Source: Bacillota bacterium
GTDB lineage: Bacteria > Bacillota > Clostridia > Oscillospirales > Acutalibacteraceae
Direction of reading: 5' to 3'
Length of the DNA: 33,071 nt
Assembly (NCBI GenBank): GCA_023418995.1
Contig: JAEZYP010000009.1
Location: 1-33,071 of the forward strand
Shown here one piece after another: positions 31,578 to 33,071 of this stretch (the stretch's first letter is position 1; each line of letters begins with the position of its first letter). The notes under the pieces were generated by a model. It was not told where the DNA came from. It searched no databases and saw only the letters and a list, made by a program, of their open reading frames with translations. The position numbers were made by a program, and so were the translations under genes.

Positions 31578-31707
31578 ATTGCCCTCCTATCAGGTTACGA
31601 TGCGGAAATTTTCGGCCGTGCTGAGCATTTCGAGTCCCTTCCGGTAACACCATCCCGTATTATTGATTATGCAGAGAGTGAAATATTAACAATATGTTCA
31701 TTTTTTG

Positions 31708-31736
31708 TTGTAAAAGCCGTTGTTTTCCGTTATAAT
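31708..31736 (+). promoter_or_regulatory. Promoter of putP
   Basis: TTGTAA (31708-31713), a 17-bp spacer and TATAAT (31731-31736), about 50 bp before the putP start. No gene lies between metY and putP; the rest of this 278-bp spacer shows nothing else. Confidence 0.75.
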
Positions 31737-31786
31737 AAATTTTATTCGGTCACTTAACTAAAGTAAGAAATTCGGAGGGTAATTAC

Positions 31787-33071
31787 ATGAACGGGAATTC
31801 AGTACAAATTCTGATTGCCATGTGCATTTACATGGCGGCTGTAATCGGAATCGGTCTCTATTTCGCGAAAAGAGCAAATCAAAACTCAGACAACTACTTC
31901 CTCGGCGGAAGAAGCCTAGGCCCGTGGATTGCGGCTATGAGCGCGGAAGCCTCCGACATGAGCGGATGGCTTCTGATGGGTCTGCCCGGCGTCGCTTACT
32001 GGAGCGGGCTGAGCGACGCGGCATGGACGGCTGTCGGGCTTGCCGCCGGTACATATATCAACTGGCTTCTGGTTGCCACAAGGCTGCGCAGATACTCGGC
32101 AGTCGCCGGCAATTCCATCACGATTCCCGAATTTTTCAGCAACCGCTTCAAAGAGAACAAGAAGATTCTAATGACCATTTCGGCTCTGTTTATTCTGGTT
32201 TTCTTTACGGTTTATGCTTCCAGCTGCTTCGTTACCTGCGGAAAGCTCTTCAACTCACTGTTCGGTCTAGGCTATCACAAAATGATGATTGCGGGCGCGA
32301 TCTTCGTGATTGTCTATACATTTTTAGGTGGATTCCTTGCGGAAAGCACCTCCGACTTTATGCAGAGCGTTGTTATGGTATTGGCGCTGGGAACTATCCT
32401 GATTTTCGGAACCGCGGCAGCGGGAGGCCCTCAGGCGGTATTGAACCATATTAATAATATTCCCGGATTCTTTACCTTCTTCGGCATTGCGCAGCCGCAA
32501 ATGGCGAACGGCATGCAGCAGGTCAGCTCCTCCGGCACGGCGCTGTTCGGCGACGCGGGCGCCTACGGCTTCATAACCATTATCTCAACATTATCGTGGG
32601 GCTTGGGCTATTTCGGTGTACCGCAGGTTCTGCTTCGATTTATGGCGATCCGCAAGGCATCCGAGCTGAAAAAATCAAGGAGAATTGCAACCACATGGTG
32701 CTTGTTCTCGCTTGCTGCAGCGGTTGTCATCGGTCTGGTCGGCAGGTCTCTTTATCCGACCGCCTTATTAACGGCAAGCGCTTCGGAAAGTATCTTTATT
32801 GTCCTGTCTACCAAGCTGCTTCCGCCTTTGGCCGCAGGTCTGGTTATGGCGGGCATCCTTGCCGCCACGATCAGCTCCTCTGACTCCTATCTGCTGATTG
32901 CGGCCTCCGCTTTCTCCAAAAACATTTTTCAGGGGATATTAAAAAAGGACGCTACCGAAAAGCAGGTCATGAACGTTTCCCGCATTACACTGCTTGCCGT
33001 AGCGCTGTTCGGCATTGTGATTGCCATGGATGAAAACAGCGTTATCTTCACCGTGGTTGCGTTTGCGTGGG
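31787..33071 (+). CDS. putP: Sodium/proline symporter PutP (3' truncated by window edge)
   Basis: The first 428 residues of an expected ~480-500; the ATG at 31787 has GGAGGG 7 nt upstream. A sodium:solute symporter (SSS) family member: FLGGRSLGPWIAAMSAEASD with the sodium-site region, MSGWLLMGLPG, ITIPEFFSNRF, TFLGGFLAESTSDFMQS, FGVPQVLLRFMAI and AGILAATISSSDSYLL. The latter carries the paired serines of the conserved sodium site. These match PutP rather than PanF or the sugar symporters. It imports L-proline with sodium across the cytoplasmic membrane. Confidence 0.93.
   Translation, partial: MNGNSVQILIAMCIYMAAVIGIGLYFAKRANQNSDNYFLGGRSLGPWIAAMSAEASDMSGWLLMGLPGVAYWSGLSDAAWTAVGLAAGTYINWLLVATRLRRYSAVAGNSITIPEFFSNRFKENKKILMTISALFILVFFTVYASSCFVTCGKLFNSLFGLGYHKMMIAGAIFVIVYTFLGGFLAESTSDFMQSVVMVLALGTILIFGTAAAGGPQAVLNHINNIPGFFTFFGIAQPQMANGMQQVSSSGTALFGDAGAYGFITIISTLSWGLGYFGVPQVLLRFMAIRKASELKKSRRIATTWCLFSLAAAVVIGLVGRSLYPTALLTASASESIFIVLSTKLLPPLAAGLVMAGILAATISSSDSYLLIAASAFSKNIFQGILKKDATEKQVMNVSRITLLAVALFGIVIAMDENSVIFTVVAFAW

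Noticed and set aside
31822..32454. 210-codon plus-strand frame in putP
   Set aside because: It is out of frame with putP, whose symporter motifs are continuous from 31787; the composition is arginine-rich shadow coding.
1..33071. CRISPR arrays, tRNA and rRNA genes
   Set aside because: No regularly spaced repeats with unique spacers and no tRNA or rRNA signatures were seen. The 3424-3520 repeats are too degenerate and irregularly spaced for CRISPR.

Overview
The window looks like a chromosomal segment of a low-to-mid GC Firmicute, most likely a clostridial (Oscillospiraceae-like) anaerobe. The evidence is the strong AGGAGG-type ribosome binding sites with frequent GTG/TTG starts, a canonical Firmicute T-box leader, a FHA-FtsW/RodA fusion paired with a class B PBP, a dockerin-type secreted protein, and a split corrinoid methionine synthase. 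This placement is inference; there is no rRNA gene or other taxonomic marker in the window.

Region 1 (1-3.6 kb) is accessory DNA. It holds the C-terminal part of a large serine recombinase and, on the opposite strand, a two-gene unit: a DUF3800-like protein followed by an AbiH-family abortive-infection protein. The region abuts the 3' end of rlmD (23S rRNA uracil methyltransferase). This suggests the right end of an integrated element carrying a defence cargo.

Region 2 (3.6-14.7 kb) is core-like. It contains rlmD, then a UGG-specifier (tryptophan) T-box controlling a stand-alone TrpB2. A candidate small RNA with its own perfect promoter and terminator follows. Next are a cell-wall pair (FHA-FtsW/RodA then PBP, overlapping by 4 nt), a pyridoxal/pyridoxamine kinase, an HxlR regulator with a flavin-binding PNPOx-like protein, a left-handed beta-helix protein, and a secreted dockerin-like protein.

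Region 3 (14.8-18.7 kb, minus strand) is a metF / MetH-activation / metH operon for methionine synthesis. At 30.2 kb lies metY, which makes homocysteine and so could feed the same pathway. metY is preceded by a 28-codon, four-cysteine leader peptide that appears able to control the metY ribosome binding site.

Region 4 (19.1-33.1 kb) contains a GNAT acetyltransferase, a DUF554 membrane protein, an orphan BREX-type PglX DNA methyltransferase, AzlCD, a YaiI/YqxD protein, a COG2509-type FAD dehydrogenase, a small lipoprotein, an LDH-fold dehydrogenase with an unusual substrate loop, RlmI, MetY and the start of PutP.

Three copies of a ~150-160 bp element with imperfect terminal inverted repeats (6835-6994, 18735-18893, 25353-25501) are scattered between genes. 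They look like a non-autonomous MITE-type family. The items most worth following up are the AbiH/DUF3800 unit, the cysteine leader of metY, the C-rich small RNA, the MITE family and the orphan PglX.
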